The position numbers were made by a program, and so were the translations under genes. Of a DNA stretch of 64,000 nt, positions 40,247 through 51,394 are shown in pieces; position 1 is the stretch's first letter, and every line of letters starts with the position of its first letter. The notes under the pieces were generated by a model. That model was given only the letters and a program-made list of their open reading frames with translations. It made no database searches and had not been told where the DNA came from. Source of the DNA: Ahaetulla prasina (Eukaryota; Chordata; Lepidosauria; Squamata; Colubridae); NCBI RefSeq assembly GCF_028640845.1, contig NC_080548.1, positions 18,721,321 to 18,785,320 on the forward strand. Reading direction: 5' to 3'.

Positions 40247-40476
40247 AAGACTCCTTGTGGTGCAGTGGTTAGAATACAGGCTTACAAACTTAACTTTGCC
40301 CACAGTGTGACGTTCGATCCTGATCAGCTCAAAGTTGAGTCAGCCTTCCATCCTTCCAAGGTCAGTAAAATGAGGAGCCAGATAGTTGGGGGCAATAGGC
40401 TGACTCTGTAAACTGCTTAGAGAGGGCAGTTTACAATGTAAAGCACTGTGAAGCGGTATATAAATCTAAGTGCTAA
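40247..40476 (+). mobile_element. tRNA SINE, ACASINE2/MIR-like type
   Basis: Head 'ggtgcagtggttagaata' (box A), body 'gttgagtcagccttccatcc', tail 'gcactgtgaagcggtatataa'. The tail resembles that of mammalian L2/MIR. Four copies are in this window (40.2, 41.7, 46.7 and 63.1 kb). Confidence 0.8.
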
Positions 40477-40789
40477 ACTTGGAGGTATAAGAATATTGTT
40501 TACAAGGGACCAGTTTACGCATCCCTGTATGTGAGGCAGATCCTATACCAAAGAGCAGATATTTATTTATTAAAATGTATGTGTCCTCTTCCGAAAAACC
40601 ATGAAAAACTGCATTTTCCCAGAATGGCTCGCAGTAGGTCAGTGTTTTTCAAAGTGTTGTCCTAGGATCCCTCCGGATACCTCTCAGTGGTCCTCAAAAT
40701 CAAAATTGTTTTGCCAGCCTACGTTGAAAAATAATATTATATTAAATATCAAATTATTTAAATTTAATCTTTGGGTTTCTGGTGCTACT

Positions 40790-40917
40790 GTGCACTCACA
40801 GACTGGCTGGTGCGCGCCAGAAACCGGAAGAGCAGCTGGCGACGGTGCGCGTGCCCACAGAGAGGGCTTTGGGTGCCACCTCTGGCACACGTGCGATAAG
40901 TTTGCCGTCACAGCCCA
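40790..40917. mobile_element. GC-hAT MITE, one end only
   Basis: The interior 'cagaaaccggaagagcagctg' and terminus 'aagtttgccgtcacag' are clear. The other half is absent, cut near 40790. Confidence 0.75.
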
Positions 40918-40971
40918 ATAACTTTCAACGGTTGCTAAATGAATGGTTGTAATTCAAGGACTACCCGTACT
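40918..40971. mobile_element. TA-MITE end fragment
   Basis: 'ggttgctaaatgaatggttg' followed by 'caaggactacccgta'. This is the right end of the family only. The next 300 bp (40972-41279) are unique. Confidence 0.7.
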
Positions 40972-41279
40972 GAAGTCCCCACCCTTGAAAGTTCTTCCAC
41001 TTTCACAATTGGACCCACACAGTTGTGACAAAGTGCACACATTGGCTGACGATCCAGCCTATACCAGCCTCCCTTGACCTTCTGAGGTTTTGGATTACAG
41101 TGCCCATCACCATGGCTGTGAACCATGCTGGCAAGTGTCTGATGACAGTTGCCACCTTAAATATCTGGAGAGCACCAAGGTGATTATCCGTCTGATGGCG
41201 GAAAATTCCAGTTTGAGTAAATTGAATTTCCCCATCCAAATCTCATTGCGAGACTGTTCGCAATAACCAGACCTATATT

Positions 41280-41647
41280 CAGAGGTGGGTTTCAGCAGGT
41301 TCTGACCAGTTTTGGAGAACCGGTAGTAGAAATTTTGAGTAGTTCAGAGAACCAGTAAATATCACCTCTGACTTGCCTCGGCTTCATCTATTCTCTGCCT
41401 CACAAGTCCCAGCTGATCGGGAGGAAATTGAGATTTTGCAGTAACCTTCCCCTGAAGTGGGGAGGGAATGGAGATTTTACAGTATCCTTCCCCTGCCACG
41501 CCCATCAAGCCATGCCATGCCCACAGAACCAGAGAATAGATGGAGGCGGGGCCAATCAGAGATGGTATTTACCGGTTCTCCGAACTACTCAAAATTTCCG
41601 CTACCGGTTCTCCAGAACTGGTCAGAACCTGCTGAGACCCACCTCTG
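41280..41647. mobile_element. CCGGTT MITE with two copies of the same end (long inverted repeats)
   Basis: Both sides carry the 'cagcaggttctgac' / 'gtcagaacctgctg' end, with arms of about 100 bp including 'aaattttgagtagttc' and its complement. Normal members have different left and right ends. No TSD is seen. It looks like a head-to-head rearranged derivative. Confidence 0.8.
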
Positions 41648-41671
41648 AGATGCAGGCCCTATATAAGAGCA

Positions 41672-41908
41672 GTGGTGGCGCAGTGGTTAAAATGCAGTAC
41701 TGCAGGCTACTTCTGCTGACTGCCGGCTGCTTGCAATTTGGCGGTTCGAATCCCACCAGGCTCAAGGTTGACTCAGCCTTCCAGCCTTCCGAGGGGGGTC
41801 AAATGAGGACCCAGATTGTTGGGAGCAAAAGGCTGACTCTGTAAAACCTCTTAGAGGGGCTGTGAAGCATTGTGAAGTGGTATATAAGTCTAAGTGCTAT
41901 TGCTATAT
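41672..41908 (+). mobile_element. tRNA SINE, ACASINE2/MIR-like type
   Basis: Box A 'gtggcgcagtggttaaaatg' and box B 'ggcggttcgaatccc' are both intact, so the head could still recruit Pol III. Tail 'agtggtatataagtctaagt'. Confidence 0.85.
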
Positions 41909-42223
41909 GTCTCCGAGCAGAGGCCGCAGTGGCGTTTCTCACCCTGATAAGAATTTCCTAGGTGAAAATGAGGACGCTTGTCTCTATTGGTAACATCCTG
42001 TTCTCCCATTAGCAAAGAACAAACCGAACCCGGTCTCTCCTTGTCCCCAATTAAACGTTACCAGCTGCATGATGCATTGATTTACTTAGCACTTGGGGTT
42101 TAGGATTTTTTATTTTTTTTTTGCTGAGTAAATGTATGCAGGAGATGACAGCTGCTGGAAGGAAGCAGGTTGCAAGGTAATTTTCCATGCCTCTGTTTTC
42201 TGCTTAGAAAAAAAAAAAAATTA
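41909..42223. other. Unique sequence
   Basis: A and T runs only; nothing recognised. Confidence 0.4.
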
Positions 42224-42915
42224 CAGGTAGTCCTCAACTTACAACCATTAGTTTAGGGATCGTTTGAAACTACAACAGAACGTTAAAAAAGTGACATGAC
42301 TGGTATTCACATGACCGTTGCAGCATCCCTATGGTCATGTGATCAAAATCCGTGTGCTTGGCAACCGGCATGTATTTATGGCGGTTGCACCATACTGGGT
42401 CCAGTGGTGGGATCCAGCCGGTTCGGGCTGGTTTGGGTGAACCGGTAGTTAAATTGTTGGCTGGCCCATCCCCTTCCCATCCCGCCCCTTCCAGGGGGCT
42501 TCAGGGAGGCCTTCTAGGCCCAAAACGAGCCTGCGGCCTGTTTTCGCTCCCAGGAGGCTGCAGGGGGGCCTACTAGGCTCAAAACGGGGCACGGGCGAGC
42601 AGCGTGTCCCCCCGATGGTCCATTTTTGCTCCCAGGGGGGTGCAGGAGGCCAAGTGCTGCCTGTCACACCCCTGGCCACGCCCACCATGGCCACGCCCAC
42701 CCAGCCTGTCTGTGATCACTATTCGTGATCTTCCCAGATGGCTTCCGATAAGCAAAGTCAACAGAGGAAGCCAGATTCACTGAATGACCACATGATTCAC
42801 TTAACAACTGTGGTAAAAAGTAAAATGAGGCAAAACTCCCTTAACAACTGCTGTACTTAGCAATGGAAATTTGGGGCTCAGTTTTTGTCATAAGTCGAGG
42901 ACGATCTATAGGCCA
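42224..42915. mobile_element. TA-MITE split by a CCGGTT MITE
   Basis: Left end caggtagtcctcaac after TA, right end 'cataagtcgaggacgatc' before TA. The insert at about 42402-42712 interrupts the 'gttgcaccatactgggtc' segment. Confidence 0.82.
42402..42712. mobile_element. CCGGTT-family MITE nested in TA-MITE
   Basis: Starts cagtggtgggatccagccgg and passes through 'ggccacgcccaccatggcc'. The right terminus is worn, so no TSD is assigned. The interior is GC-rich with 'gctcccaggaggctgcagg' repeats. Confidence 0.75.
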
Positions 42916-43138
42916 GTTTTTTTATTGGGATTAAGACAATTTGTGGACTATTTTGGGTGGCGATGGTCAAAAGAAATTTGATTATGCAACTGCAACTATC
43001 ATTTTTTTTTGTTTTTTTGACGTCCCCTGTGGCCCCAGACTACCTTGGATAAGAAATATGTTGGTGACTCTGAATTGTGATTTTTGGGTCCTGTCCCTGA
43101 AGTGAGAAGAGTCCTGGCAGACATTGTACAGGAAGTGT

Positions 43139-43525
43139 TTAGACTTCCAACAATTCATTTAGTGACTGTTCAAAGTTGCAACGGCACTGAAAAACGTGAC
43201 TGATAACCATTTTTCACACTTAATGACTGTTGGAGCCTCTCCATGGTCACGTGATCAAAATTCAGACGCTTAGCAACTGGCATGTACTTAAGATAGTTTC
43301 AGGGTCCCAAGGTCATGTGATCCCCTTTCGCAACCTTCTGACAAGCAGAGTCAATAGGAAAGCCAGCTTCTCTTAACAACCATGTTACTAACTCATCAGC
43401 TGCAGTGATTCGCTTAAGAACCACGGCAAGAAAGGTCTTAAAAGGGGCAAAATTAACTTAACACCTGTCTCGTTTAGCAACAGAAATTTTAGGCTCTATC
43501 GTGGTCATAAGTTGAAGGCTACCTG
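43139..43525. mobile_element. TA-MITE
   Basis: Left end after TA: caggaagtgtttagac; right end 'cataagttgaaggctacctg'. The internal 'catggtcacgtgatcaaaa' block is conserved across members. Confidence 0.8.
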
Positions 43526-43563
43526 GAAAACCTGCTAAGTCAGCTGCCCATTGTTGTCCTAGG

Positions 43564-43917
43564 AAAGTGATGGCTAACCTTTTCTGGACTGAGTACAAAT
43601 GTGTACGTGCATGCCTGAACCCCCAAAATGCAACATATGCACGGCACCCGTGTATACGCCTCACCCCCCGCACATGCGCACACAGACCCCCAGCATGTGC
43701 CCGCTCACCTCCGTATGCTCCCCACCCCCCTGTGCATACGCACGACCTCCCGCACATGCCCCCCCCCATGCATGCGTGGCAGAGACCCGAAGACAAGCTG
43801 GGCGGTAGGAGGCTCACTCGCATGCGCAGTGGAGCTAAACTGGGGTGACGCTTTCGTGCCCACAGAGTGGGTGCTGCATGCAATCTCTGGCAAGCGTGCG
43901 ATAGGTTCGCCATCATG
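43564..43917. mobile_element. GC-hAT MITE with perfect 8-bp TSD
   Basis: Left terminus aaagtgatggctaacc, right terminus ggttcgccatcatg; TSD gtcctagg at 43556-43563 and 43918-43925. The interior is a C-rich alternation 'cccgcacatgcgcacac', with overlapping open frames that mean nothing. Confidence 0.9.
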
Positions 43918-43956
43918 GTCCTAGGAAGCCTCACTGTTGGAAGGATTTCTCCGCTT

Positions 43957-44402
43957 TTACTCTAGAAAGAGTGCAGAGAAGAGCAACAAAGATGATTAGG
44001 GGACTGGAGGCTAGAACATATGAAGAACAGTTGCAGGAACTGGGTATGTCTAGTTTAATAAAAAGAAGGACTAGGGGAGACATGATAGCAGTGTTCCAAT
44101 ATCTCAGGGGCTGCCCCAGAGAAGGGGAGTCAAGCTATTCTCCAAAGCACCTGAGGACAGGACAAGAAGCAATGGGTGGAAACTAATCAAGGACAGAAGC
44201 AACTTTGAACTAAAGAGAAATTTCCTGACAGTGAGAACAATTAATCAGTGGAACAACTTGCCTGCAGAAGTGAATGCTCCAACCCTGGAAGTTTTAAGAA
44301 AATGTTGGATAGCCATTTGTCTGAAATGGTGTAGGGTTTCCTGCCTGGGCAGGGGGTTGGACTAGAAGACCTCCAAGGTCCCTTCCAACTCTGTTATTAT
44401 GT
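43957..44402 (+). mobile_element. CR1 LINE 3' end
   Basis: Starts 'agaaagagtgcagagaagag', encodes [19 protein letters not shown] (43971-44186) then drifts out of frame. It ends 'ccttccaactctgttattat', joined directly to an L1 3' end on the other strand. Confidence 0.9.
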
Positions 44403-44850
44403 TACAGCTTTTTATTAGCTTATAATATAAAATACAAAAATACAAAAGCAAATAGTAGGAAACAAAAGGGAGGGAAAGGGGAAGGGAGAAGTGTAGAAAA
44501 GAAGGGGGGAAAAACATTTTCACCTCCAACTCTCTCTGGTGCAGTAGAATAAGGCATTAACATCAAACCTCAACTTTTTACTTTTCCATAATAGTATCAA
44601 CTAGCCATTTCTTTAACAAAAAAATCAGTCTTATTAGTAAAATCCAAAATGAAAGCTTCATATTTTTTTCCACCTCAAGCACAAAGTCCAGAAGTGGTTT
44701 CCAAGCGAAAACGAAAGTATTTACATTTTTTCTTTGAAGCAAAATGGTCAGTTTAGCCATCTCTGCCAACTCCATCAACTTTTGCAGCCATTCGTCAATG
44801 TTGAGAATCAAAATGTCTTTGCATTGGGAAAGATTTCTGCTTGAGCAAGA
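44403..44850 (-). mobile_element. L1 LINE 3' end
   Basis: On the minus strand the ORF2 C-terminus (44811-44578: NIDEWLQKLMELAEMAKLTI then FAWKPLLDFV) is followed by a short UTR and an A-rich end 'aagctaataaaaagctg'. EWL.KLMELAEMAKL is a characteristic L1 block. The element is 5'-truncated. Confidence 0.8.
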
Positions 44851-45480
44851 ATTTTTGTGTCTCTAATCCTTCTGGGGGCTTCTTTGTGGGTAGAGGGAGG
44901 CAAGCCACCCGCTTGGCTTTTCATTTGGCTTGGTCGAAATTTGCTTCCCCATTACTCATGCATTTGCCTCATTTTTGTGTGACAGCATATAGTAGCTTAC
45001 CTTACACTTTATACCTTAATACCTTTATACCTAGCTCCAGGGTTGCAGAGGCTGTAGGGAAGACCTGGAAAACAGTGCTGGTAAAGACAGGAGAGGTCAG
45101 GCTTACAAGATGGAATAGTCAGGAAACACGACCAGTTAAGCTAATTTTCCTGTATTGTAAAGCTACCTTAACAGAATCTAGCAAGTCTGAAAATGCGGTT
45201 ATTCTGCCTTTATAGCCTCATAACTCAGGGAGGATCCCTCCTGAGCCTCTTATTCTGCCCACTATACAGCTGTGAGCTATGCTCCCCTCTTACCTGATTC
45301 TTCCCAAGGCAGCATCTGTTCTCTGGTCTCTCAAGGTCATTCCCACCTTACCGTTACACAGAGATAGGAAGGCGATATTTGATGTAAACATTATGGGTGA
45401 AGGAGGGACATCTTTTTTTAAAAAAAGGGGAGATAAAAGATATAAACCTTGAAACAAACTTTGAAACCCACTTAACTTTT
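44851..45480. other. Unique sequence
   Basis: The plus frame 44841-45215 (124 aa) has no domain I know. Nothing else is recognised. Confidence 0.4.
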
Positions 45481-45508
45481 AGCTTTGATTTTTTTTAGAT
45501 CGATAGCC

Positions 45509-46201
45509 CTGTGTTGGTGAACCTATGGCACGCATGCCCAAAGTTGGACACTGAGCCATGTTGCCTGGCAAGCGCGGTGTTGCCCGTTCCTCTTCCGGGT
45601 TTCTGGCGTGCATGCGTATCTTTTTTTTTTTTTTACATTTATATCCCGCCCTTCTCCGAAGACTCAGAGCGGCTTACAGTGTGTAAGGCAATAGTCTCAT
45701 TCTATTTGTATATTTACAAAGTCAACTTATTGCCCCCCCCCCAACAATCTGGGTCCTCATTTTGCCTACCTTATAAAGGATGGAAGATTGAGTCAACCTT
45801 GGACCTGGTGGGATTCGAGCCTGCAGTAATTGCAGGCAGCTGTGTTTTAATAACAGGCTATCTTACAGCCTGAGCCACTACGGCATCATGGCATCTGCCG
45901 ATCAGCTGGCCATTGTGCGTGGAGCAGTGCCGGAAACAGGAAGAGCTGGTCTTCCATTTTCCAGCATGCACATGCATGCTGACCAGCTGATCGGAAACCG
46001 GAAGATTTACTTGCTGGCACGCATGTACATGCCGGAACCTAGAGGTACCTTATCCGGCGTGGGCATGCCCCCTGGGCAGCTCCTCTTCCTGGCCATGGCC
46101 CTGACGAGCGCGCACATGCTCCCTTTTCGGCACCTGGTGCCGCATGTACCCCCACGCACTCCCTTTTTGGCATTTTGTGCCAAAAAGGTTCACCATCACT
46201 C
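45509..46201. mobile_element. GC-hAT MITE split by a tRNA SINE
   Basis: Left terminus ctgtgttggtgaacc, right terminus ggttcaccatcactc; TSD cgatagcc (45501-45508) and ggatagcc (46202-46209), 7 of 8, inside a CR1 word. The SINE occupies about 45620-45885. Confidence 0.87.
45620..45885 (-). mobile_element. tRNA SINE with L2-like tail, nested in GC-hAT
   Basis: A T-run tail at 45620, then 'atatcccgcccttctccg' and 'ggtgggattcgagcctgcag' (antisense box B). The same family as 23571-23852. Confidence 0.87.
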
Positions 46202-46710
46202 GGATAGCCACTTGTCTGGAATAGTATAGGCAGGGGTGTCAATCTCAAGGCCTGGGGGCCAGATGTGGCCCACGGGGTGCTTAGATCTGGCCCACATGGC
46301 CACCCTGGAAACAGAGAGGAACCAGTTTTCACGGGCAAAAGGTTGCAGGAGGCCGCCACAGTCAAAAACGGAGCTTGGGAACCCGTTTTTGCTGGCAGAA
46401 CGCTCGGGCCACCATAGGCGCTCCTGATATGAGTGATGTCGAGCTGGCTGTGCCTACCCTGGCCGCACCCCCCACCCCTCCGAGGTCAAAAACAACGCTG
46501 ATGCGTTCCTCAACGAAATCAAGTTTGACACCCCTGGTTTAGGGTCTCCTGCCTGAGCAGGGAGTTGGATTAGAAGAACTAATAAACTAAAATAGAACTA
46601 AAAAAATATAATCTTTAGTGTGATGCTTATATATATTGTTGTGACAAAATAAATAAATAAATAAATAAAAAATAAATAAACTCCAAAGTCCTTTCCAACT
46701 CTGTTTTCCT
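46202..46710 (+). mobile_element. CR1 3' end with two inserts
   Basis: CR1 words 'ggatagccacttgtctgg', 'ctgcctgagcagggagttgg' and 'ccttccaactctg' are separated by a hAT MITE (46231-46536) and an AATA-tailed insert (about 46578-46681, containing 'gatgcttatatatattg' and (AATA)n). The order is unbroken once both are removed. Confidence 0.75.
46231..46536. mobile_element. hAT-like MITE with CAGGGGTGTCAA ends
   Basis: Ends caggggtgtcaatctc and aagtttgacacccctg; the flanks gtatagg and gtttagg are CR1 sequence. A relative of 11419-11845. Confidence 0.83.
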
Positions 46711-46713
46711 ACG

Positions 46714-46949
46714 AGCCATAGTGGCACAGTGGTTAGAGTGCAGTACTGCAGGCTACTTCTGCTGCCTGCCGGCTGCCTGCAAATTTGGCAGTTCAAATCT
46801 CACCAGGCTCAAGGTTGGCTCAGCCTTCCATTCTTCCAAGGTAAGTAAAATGGGGACCCAAATTGTTGGGGGGGCAATAGGCTGACTCTGTAAATTGCTT
46901 AGAGAGGGCTATGAAAGCGGTCTATAAGTCTTAAGTGCTATTGCTACTT
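46714..46949 (+). mobile_element. tRNA SINE, ACASINE2/MIR-like type
   Basis: Head 'gtggcacagtggttagagtg', box B 'ggcagttcaaatctc', tail 'gcggtctataagtcttaagt'. Confidence 0.83.
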
Positions 46950-47974
46950 ACAATTGCATTTTCCCTGTTCCTCCCAAATCCTATGAAGTAGCTTGGATTA
47001 AGCCCAAGGAGGGCTGTGATTGAGTAGAATCTGGGTTTAGGGTTACAGTTAGGCATTTCTTGACCCAAGTCTAAAATCTTAACCACTGTCTCTCGGCCTC
47101 TTTTTGAGTGGGTCCACTTCTTTCTGAATCATACCTTACAACGGCTCCATTGAAAGGTGAATACAGTTTTCACAACGATGATGAACTAATGTTAAAAGAG
47201 AGGCTGTGTGGAATAGAAATGCTAGATAGCTATCAAGAAGGAAACTTCAAGAATATCAACCAGCCTCCAGCTGTAGAATTTAGGTGTCTAAGCAATGAAC
47301 TTTTCATCTCTCATTTTTTTCACGGATCAGGCTGGAGGTTTGCTAAATTATCTGACTGCTAGATGGAGTTTTTTAAGTTGGAGAGAATCAATAATTCTTG
47401 TTTCTCTTTCCAAAGATTCTTGGCAGAAAGCATTTGTTGATGGTCCTGCCAACCTGGTGTTCTGGAGAAGCACTGACCCTTAACAATCCCAGCTAACGCA
47501 GCCTGCGGCAAGAGGCTGTGGCAATTGTAGTCCGCAATTTTTAATATTTTTTTTTTTGAGATTGCCAGACTGTCTGCCTCTCATTTGCTCCATTGCAACA
47601 GCTTGATGGGATTCTGTTAGCATCCTTCAATTATTCGTTTTGGCTATTTTGCATTTCCAGAAATAGAGTCCATGAACGGAGGTGAGATCAGGAACACTGT
47701 GAAACCGATTCTACTGAACCACGGAGATGATCTTGGAAAAGGAATGCGGCAGTTTGCAAAATAGCAATTAAGCCCTCACAAGAAAGAGAACGTTAGAAGG
47801 AAACTTAAACTGACTTTGCCTTAATTCTGTTTGGTGTAAGAGAGAAGGAAGCTCTTTGTCAAGCTTTCAAGACAGCGTAATTATAGCCTATATCACTATT
47901 TATGCTGGAATCTGTTTCCTGACCTGGTCTAACTCAGAAAGCAATAAAAACTCATTCTATCACCAAGGTGTGTT
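46950..47974. other. Mostly unique sequence
   Basis: About 1 kb with no repeat that I can name. Open frames near 47108-47483 carry no domain. A candidate for conservation analysis. Confidence 0.4.
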
Positions 47975-48530
47975 TGGTCTAGGCACCAGGTTAGAAGGCA
48001 CCAGGTGACTGTGAGTTCTAGTCAGGGGTGGTATTGACTTATCTTAACTACCGGTTCACAAATGTGAGCAACTACCTTCAAGCGTGCCACCTCCGTGCAT
48101 GCACAGAGCATAAAAAAAAGGATGTGATGATGTCCGGGCAGGTGGGTGGAGCCTCCTGCAGCCCCAGCTACCGGTTCGCGCGAACCGGGTAGAACCGGCA
48201 GTATCCCACCATTGATTCTAGTCCCATTTTAGGCATGAAAGCCGAGTGAGTAATTCTGGGCCAATGACTAGGAGACAGTGAGTTCTAGTCATGCCTTAGG
48301 CATGAAAGCCAACTGGGTGACTTTGGGCCAATGATCAGGAAACCGTGAGTTCTAGTCCTGCCTTAGGCATGAAAGCTGACCGCATATCTTTGGGCCAGTC
48401 CCTCCTCTCCTCTCTCAGCCCAACTGACTTCACAGAATTGATGTGAGGAAAATAGGAGGAGGAAGGAGTGTTAGGTATGATTGCTACCTTGAGTTATCCG
48501 AAACACACTAAAAGGTGGAATTAAATTATT
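47975..48530 (+). mobile_element. MIR-like tRNA SINE with triplicated body and MITE insert
   Basis: The head 'ggtctaggcaccaggttag' and box B-like 'gagttctagtc' are split by the MITE 48023-48214. The body segment 'gttctagtc..tgccttaggcatgaaagc' to 'tttgggccaatga' occurs three times in tandem (about 48220-48405). The tail is 'tagtgagg'-free but keeps 'gatgtgaggaaaataggagg' and 'gctaccttgagttatccg'. Confidence 0.72.
48023..48214. mobile_element. Short CCGGTT MITE nested in a SINE
   Basis: Starts caggggtggtattgac, ends cagtatcccaccattg; TSD gttctagt (48015-48022) and attctagt (48215-48222). The target word is the SINE's own 'gagttctagtc'. Confidence 0.87.
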
Positions 48531-48756
48531 TGTTTGCGTCTAGAGGAAAGTGAGACTGCAGCATTTTCATTTACATTCTCCCTGCATGGGCCACGAATGC
48601 CTCAAACTCCATTCTGCTGTTATTTGGTACAAAAATCTTGCATTTTTAAAAAAAGCTGAGTTCCAACCTTGCACACTAAGTAAGAAGGAGACCTGTTCAG
48701 TTGGGGCATAACAGGTTCTGGTTTGCAAGCCATAGTTTATGGCTGAATGTTGTATG

Positions 48757-48897
48757 TGAAATAGAATAGAATAGAATAGAATAGAATAGAATTTTATTGG
48801 CCAAGTGTGATTGGACACACAAGGAATTTGTCTTGGTGCATATGCTCTCAGTGTACATAAAAGAAAAGATACGTTCATCAAGGTACAACATTTACAA
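48757..48897 (-). mobile_element. L3-like LINE 3' end with AATAG tail
   Basis: About seven AATAG units (48757-48791) adjoin 'ttttattggccaagtgtgatt' and 'cacaaggaatttgtcttggtg'. Only 140 bp of the LINE are present, the shortest copy in this window. Confidence 0.87.
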
Positions 48898-49760
48898 CAT
48901 AAGACAATAAGACAGTGGCTTGCTCAAACCTTGTCTTCATGCAACATATAAATCCAGCTGTCTACCTAGATTGATCTGTAAGCAGAACTCTGTGGGTTTG
49001 TGTGTGAGAGAGATTCTTAAGGAAGTTGTAATCAAGTAGGAAGGCAGATTCTAGATGATCTCCCTGTGTCCTTGAAGTTTGGCAGCTAATCTTTGATCAT
49101 CTTTTGAAGGGTAGCTTTGTGTCTGTTTACTGTAGCAGGTAGGTAGGAGATGACATATACTGCATTGTTAAAAATAATATAACTTCCAAGCTCAGAAAAG
49201 TCTGGTCAAATAGCAATAATACACAAACACGGCTTATGTGTGCGCCTTCATCAGTCATGTCAATTACAAAGCCAGCTTAAGAATGAGACACTAATCAAAA
49301 ACAAGCAATTGTAACAGTAATAAAAAGCACCATTATTCACTGCCCATAAGACGCAGACTATCTAATAATCCATTCTAATTCTACTTGAATTAACAGGCAG
49401 ATAATTAAAACTCGGCAACTTAGAGCAGGGTCATCTATCATACCTGTTCTTTATTTCTTCTAATCTGTTCACATGCCAGACTCTGGGATGTAAATAGGAA
49501 TTGTGTGTACTTTTCTTGGGACAAAACTAATCTATGGCAAACCTCACCCATCCTTAAAAACGCATTTAATTATTAAAACAGTTGTATGTCATCCTTCAAA
49601 GTAGTAAAATTTCCCAAGATTGCTTGCAGAATTATACATACATACATACATACATACATAAGTTCGAATCCAAGTAAAGGTATGGCTAGCTGATGAGAAC
49701 TAAATAGCTTGAAATAGATCTATACTAGTCTCCCTTTATTTCTTTATCAGCAAAACACAA
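48898..49760. other. Unique sequence with (CATA)n
   Basis: A CATA run at about 49636-49661. No gene or transposon is recognised otherwise. Confidence 0.45.
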
Positions 49761-49821
49761 ATTATATATATATGTATATGTATGTATGTATGCATGTGTG
49801 TGTGTGTATATATATATATAT

Positions 49822-50156
49822 GTAAAGTTTCCCCTCGCACATACGTGCTAGTTGTTCCCGACTCTAGAGGGCGATGCTCATCTCCGTTTCAAAGCCAAAG
49901 AGCCAGCGCTGTCCGAAGACGTCTCCGTGGTCATGTGGCCAGCATGACTAAATGCCAAAGGTGCAGGGAGTGCTGTTACCTTCCCACCAAAGGTGGTCCC
50001 TATTTTTCTACTCGCATTTTTTTTTACATACTTTCGAACTGCTAGGTTGGCAGAAGCCGGGACAAATAACGGGAGCTCACCCACTAGGGATTTGAACCGC
50101 TGAACTGCCGACCTTTCGATCGACAAGCTCAGCATCTTACCCACTAAGCCACCACG

Positions 50157-50159
<3 letters not shown>
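49822..50159 (-). mobile_element. Sauria SINE between microsatellites
   Basis: The antisense tail 'gtaaagtttcccctcgcaca', body 'accaaaggtggtccctattt' and head 'ccactaagccaccacgtc' form a nearly complete element. It is flanked on the left by TATG/TG repeats (49765-49821) and on the right by an AC run (50159-50206). Confidence 0.92.

Positions 50160-50206
<47 letters not shown>
50159..50206 (+). repeat. (AC)n microsatellite
   Basis: About 23 units directly at the 5' end of the Sauria SINE. Confidence 0.95.
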
Positions 50207-50207
<1 letters not shown>

Positions 50208-50209
50208 CA

Positions 50210-50730
50210 TTCATACAGTCATATGATCAAAATTGAGGCACTTTCCAACCAGCAGGTATTTTTAATGGTTGCATCAAATGTGATTGCCATTTGTGACCTT
50301 CCCAGACAGCTTTTGATAAGGAAAATCAATGAGGGAATTCAGATTTGCTTAACAGCCACATGATGGAGGAGATGAGCAGGCTGAGCCCGAAGGAAGAGTC
50401 AAACGTGTCATAAGTCATGAATCCCTGCGTTCCTGCAAGAGATCTAAGTCCAGCCCACCTTGAATGCCTTTCTTATCTCCCGCTCATTTCCCTTGACTGT
50501 TAGTTTGCCAGATTTTTATAGAGAACTTAAGCTTGCAATAAAACTTTTATATTCATTTGAATTGCCCAGACCTCCTGATTTTCCTGGTGCTTGACACAAT
50601 CCACTTAATAACTCTAGTTTTATTTAACAACAGCAGCAAAAGAAAAAAAAAACTTGTAAAATCAGCTGCGCTCATTTAACAATCACTAGCTTAGCAATGG
50701 GAATTCTGGTCCCAGCTGAGGACTACCTTA
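50210..50730. mobile_element. TA-MITE, worn, with an inserted LTR-like segment
   Basis: 'catatgatcaaaattgaggc' to 'caatgagggaattcagattt' and then 'ttatttaacaacagc' to 'gctgaggactacc' are TA-MITE parts. Between about 50385 and 50605 lies a segment with 'gcaataaaacttttatattc' and 'cctggtgcttgaca' that resembles an LTR 3' end. No TSD supports that segment, so it is tentative. Confidence 0.6.
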
Positions 50731-51263
50731 ATCTAGAAAATATTCTGCTGCAACCCAAACAGGGAAAATTTATAGATGAATCATAAAAATGATGAAGATG
50801 AAAAGGGACAAATCTACCCTATAGAGCAAACTTATACACATGCACTGGGAGGTAATCCTGTTCACTTAAGCACATAAAGGAGCCTTTTGAGGCTCACTAA
50901 TTCAAAGCAAGCATTGCCAATTATTGTGCATGCTTTGATTTTCCTTTATCCGAGGGATCAGAAGTGGTACCTAGAGCTGCCAAAAATGCTGCAAGAGAGA
51001 AAGATTGAATTAAAAAAATCCCACACAACTGAAATTTTACATGCTCTTTCAAAGTTTCAGAAGATTTTGGTGATTTTTCATGCGATAGTGGTATTTTTAA
51101 AAATAATATCATGGCAGAAGATGGCTGACACGTTGCAAAATTTCAGGTAATGTTGAAGAGGCATTCTGAAAAATGATTTTCTGATGAAAATCTGGTTCCC
51201 ATTTCCCCAAATTTGCAGGGAGCAAAGTATTAAATGTGATTAATGGCTAAGGAAGAAGTAGTG
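50731..51263. other. Sequence of uncertain origin, possible L1 ORF1 scrap
   Basis: A plus frame at 50887-51150 (PIIVHALIFLYPRDQKWYLE region) has a faint resemblance to the RNA-binding part of L1 ORF1. I could not confirm this by any motif, so I leave it open. Confidence 0.3.
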
Positions 51264-51387
51264 CAGTGTTTTTCAACCATGGCTGCTCTTTGAGAAGTAG
51301 ACTTCAACCCCTAGAATTCTCCAGCCAAGAATTCTAGGAATTGAAGTCTACCCATCATAGTAGAGTAGCAAAGGTTGAGAAATACTG
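51264..51387. mobile_element. Foldback MITE, left of an L3-like LINE
   Basis: Ends cagtgtttttcaacc and ggttgagaaatactg; core 'cttcaacccctagaattctcc'. A near-identical copy lies just right of the LINE (about 51738-51856). Confidence 0.85.
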
Positions 51388-51394
51388 AAAAAAT

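Noticed and set aside
41672..41760. tRNA gene
   Set aside because: Box A and box B are present, but the sequence is a SINE head; there is no complete cloverleaf and the family is dispersed.
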